Shown: piece after piece, positions 62,251 to 64,000 of the stretch
How positions within the stretch are numbered: the first letter of the stretch is position 1
Layout of the letters: every line of letters starts with the position of its first letter
DNA from: Ciceribacter sichuanensis
GTDB lineage: Bacteria; Pseudomonadota; Alphaproteobacteria; Rhizobiales; Rhizobiaceae
Reading direction: 5' to 3'
DNA: 64,000 nt
Assembly (NCBI RefSeq): GCF_024055605.1
Contig: NZ_JAMXLX010000006.1
Location: 1-64,000 of the forward strand
Notes under the pieces: generated by a model
What the model was told of the DNA's origin: nothing
Database searches by the model: none
Seen by the model: only the letters and a program-made list of their open reading frames with translations
Program-made: the position numbers and the translations under genes

Positions 62251-62335
62251 GTCAAGGGCGCTCTTGATAATTTTCAAGGCACGACATTGGCGCCCGCCGT
62301 AGCGGGCCGTGGAAGGCCATAAGGAAGGAAAGACG

Positions 62336-63769
62336 ATGTATTCGGAAAAACTGGAACTTTTGATCGATGGCGTCTGGAGCGCCGGCTCCGAGGGCAAGGG
62401 CGAAGACCTTATAAACCCGGCAACCGGCGAAGTGCTGGCATGGCTTCCGCATGCTTCGGTCGCCGATCTCGACCGGGCGCTCGAAGCCTCGGACAAGGGT
62501 TTCAAGGTCTGGAAGGCGATGACCGCCCAGCAGCGCGCCGTCATCATGAACAAGGCCGCCGACCTTATAGAAGCACGCAAGAACGAGATCGCCCGGACAC
62601 TCACCCAGGAAAACGGCAAGCCGCTCGTCGAAGCGACCGGCGAAGTGCAGTTCTCGGCCGATGCCACCCGCTGGTATGCCGAGGAAGGCAAGCGCGCTTA
62701 TGGCCGCATCGTGCCGGCTCGCCTGCCCGGCGTTCGCCAGATGGTGTTCAAGGAGCCGATCGGCCCGGTCGCCGCTTTCGCCGCCTGGAACTTCCCGGCC
62801 AGCAACGTCATCCGCAAGATCGCCGGCGCTCTCGGCGCGGGCTGCTCGATCATCCTGAAGCCGGCGGAGGAAACCCCCGGCACGGCGGTCGCCTTCGGCC
62901 GCTGCTTCCAGGAGGCCGGCGTTCCGGCCGGTGTCCTCAACATCGTCTTCGGCGTTCCGGCGGCAGTTTCCACCCACCTACTGCGCTCGCCCGTCACCAA
63001 AAAGGTGTCGCTCACCGGCTCCACCGCGGTCGGCAAGATCCTGCAGAAGCAGGCAGCCGATACGCTGAAGCGCTGCACCATGGAACTCGGCGGCCATGCG
63101 CCGGTGATCGTGCATGCCGATGCCGATCTCGAAAAGACGCTCGATACGATCGTCGCCGCCAAGTTCCGCAATGCCGGCCAGGTCTGCACCTCGCCGACCC
63201 GCTTCTTCGTTCATGAAAGCCTCTACGAAACCTTCATCGACGGCTTCGCCGCCCGCGTTTCGCGCATCAGGATCGGCAATGGTCTCGATGAAGGCGTGCA
63301 GATGGGTCCGATGATCGCCGCCCGCCGCCTCGACGTCATGGACGGTCTGGTCGCGGACGCCAGGGCAAAGGGTGCCGGCGTGGTGACCGGTGGCGAGCGC
63401 CTCGGCAACAAGGGTTATTTCTATGCTCCGACCCTGCTGCGCGACGTTCCGGAAGATGCCCGCATCATGTCCGAGGAACCCTTCGGCCCGCTCGCCCCGA
63501 CCACGCGCTTCTCGACCTTCGACGAGGTGATCGAGCGGGCCAACAGCCTGCCCTACGGCCTCGCCTCCTTCGTCTTCACCCGTGACATGGGCCTCGCCCA
63601 GAAGACCGAGATGGCGCTCGATGCCGGCCTCGTCGGCGTCAACCACACGATGGTCTCGACGCCCGAGACGCCGTTCGGCGGTGTCAATGAGTCCGGTTAC
63701 GGCTCCGAAAGCGGCATCGAAGGCCTCGAGGCCTATATGCGCACCAAGTTCGTCACCGAACTCGGCTGA
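62336..63769 (+). CDS. NAD(P)+-dependent aldehyde dehydrogenase (semialdehyde dehydrogenase type)
   Basis: A 477-residue ALDH of the succinate-/alpha-ketoglutarate-semialdehyde dehydrogenase type. The catalytic Cys is in NAGQVCTSPTRFFV and the Glu in CTMELGGHAPVIV. Cofactor sequence PVAAFAAWNFPASNVIRKIAGALGAGCSIILKPAEE and the C-terminal GYGSESGIEGLEAYMRTKFV fit the family. The ATG at 62336 has GGAAGGAAAG upstream; nine extra in-frame residues are unsupported. In hydroxyproline pathways the last step is alpha-ketoglutarate-semialdehyde oxidation, which could be its job. It is the first gene of the divergent unit. Confidence 0.92.
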   Translation: MYSEKLELLIDGVWSAGSEGKGEDLINPATGEVLAWLPHASVADLDRALEASDKGFKVWKAMTAQQRAVIMNKAADLIEARKNEIARTLTQENGKPLVEATGEVQFSADATRWYAEEGKRAYGRIVPARLPGVRQMVFKEPIGPVAAFAAWNFPASNVIRKIAGALGAGCSIILKPAEETPGTAVAFGRCFQEAGVPAGVLNIVFGVPAAVSTHLLRSPVTKKVSLTGSTAVGKILQKQAADTLKRCTMELGGHAPVIVHADADLEKTLDTIVAAKFRNAGQVCTSPTRFFVHESLYETFIDGFAARVSRIRIGNGLDEGVQMGPMIAARRLDVMDGLVADARAKGAGVVTGGERLGNKGYFYAPTLLRDVPEDARIMSEEPFGPLAPTTRFSTFDEVIERANSLPYGLASFVFTRDMGLAQKTEMALDAGLVGVNHTMVSTPETPFGGVNESGYGSESGIEGLEAYMRTKFVTELG

Positions 63770-63864
63770 CGCTTTTTCGAAATCCCCCGAGAAGCGATCT
63801 CGCAGCCGCAAGCTGCGGGGTCGCACCATCGCCTCACCGGCGATAGACTGAAAGGAGGAGGACC

Positions 63865-64000
63865 ATGCCGATGATCGATGACCCGCGCGCTTTCCTGAGT
63901 TCCCTGTTTCGCCGCGCCGTCGAGGCTGCCGATCCCGCAACGACGATTGCCCGCCACCTGCCGGCCCGCCCCAAGGGCCGCACGATCGTCATCGGCGCGG
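63865..64000 (+). CDS. glycerate 2-kinase, 5' part only
   Basis: The reading frame starting at the ATG at 63865, after a strong AAAGGAGGAGG ribosome-binding site, begins MPMIDDPRAFLSSLFRRAVE and continues HLPARPKGRTIVIGA. This is the N-terminus of the MOFRL/DUF4147 glycerate 2-kinase (GckA/TtuD) family, which phosphorylates D-glycerate. It runs past the right edge. In the same direction as the aldehyde dehydrogenase, 95 bases later, so a glycerate- or tartronate-semialdehyde-producing branch is possible. Confidence 0.85.
   Translation, partial: MPMIDDPRAFLSSLFRRAVEAADPATTIARHLPARPKGRTIVIGA

Noticed and set aside
1..64000. CRISPR arrays, rRNA genes or a replication origin (repABC)
   Set aside because: No regularly spaced repeats, no rRNA-like sequence and no Rep or partition proteins were seen anywhere in the window.

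Overview
The window looks like an accessory replicon or island-rich stretch of an alphaproteobacterium of the Rhizobiales (Rhizobium/Agrobacterium/Shinella/Ensifer-like). The reasons are high-GC coding with ATGA/TGATG-coupled genes, many solute-binding-protein transporter operons, IclR/GntR/RpiR/LysR regulators, short rhizobial-type intergenic palindromes, and a tRNA-Arg(CCG) 3' fragment near a tyrosine recombinase. The genus is inferred from overall character, not from a marker gene. No rRNA, intact tRNA, CRISPR array or replication origin was seen.

Layout. (1) 1-361: edge of an IS6-family element. (2) 388-9259: a catabolic block. A six-gene minus-strand operon encodes a TRAP transporter, acetylating acetaldehyde dehydrogenase, 4-hydroxy-2-oxovalerate aldolase and a putative Na+/H+ antiporter. 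A divergent FAD-linked 2-hydroxyacid dehydrogenase and an IclR regulator complete it. (3) 9365-12291: IS3, IS6 and IS5 remnants around a type II NADH dehydrogenase-like gene. (4) 12396-19673: an RpiR regulator, a one-cysteine Asp/Glu-racemase-family protein and a complete dipeptide/oligopeptide ABC transporter. (5) 20080-21130: a broken M20 peptidase and an IS3 scrap. (6) 21176-28433: a Crp/Fnr-type regulator facing an envelope gene set (two beta-barrel proteins, two DUF1254 proteins, an MscS channel), linked by a shared palindrome. (7) 28500-31606: SDR, TetR-like and LysR pseudogenes and a decayed IS3 element.

(8) 31739-40781: three regulator/target modules. These are LysR with a quinone-reductase-like dehydrogenase, LysR with a monooxygenase-fold protein and an MFS exporter, and AraC with an AaeXAB-like FUSC efflux system. 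(9) 41033-43726: tRNA-Arg 3' fragment, exported EF-hand protein and short tyrosine recombinase, the likely end of an integrated element. (10) 43853-50071: an RND pump and its adaptor divergent from a two-component system. (11) 50976-64000: a second large catabolic cluster. A FadR-type GntR regulator leads a minus-strand operon with a proline-racemase-family epimerase, polar amino-acid ABC transporter, aldehyde dehydrogenase, GMC oxidoreductase, HpcH/HpaI aldolase, DadA-like FAD oxidoreductase and a 2-hydroxyacid dehydrogenase. A second aldehyde dehydrogenase and a glycerate 2-kinase diverge from it.

The genes mostly form import-and-degrade modules, each with its own regulator, plus efflux and envelope functions. 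Insertion sequences and pseudogenes cluster at the module boundaries, as expected of an accessory region assembled by transfer. The most interesting points are the shared Crp/Fnr-type palindrome, the hydroxyproline-like cluster without the usual downstream hydroxyproline genes, the aldolase/dehydrogenase pair coupled to a TRAP transporter, the tRNA-Arg scar, and perfect hairpins after the binding-protein gene in three unrelated transporter operons.
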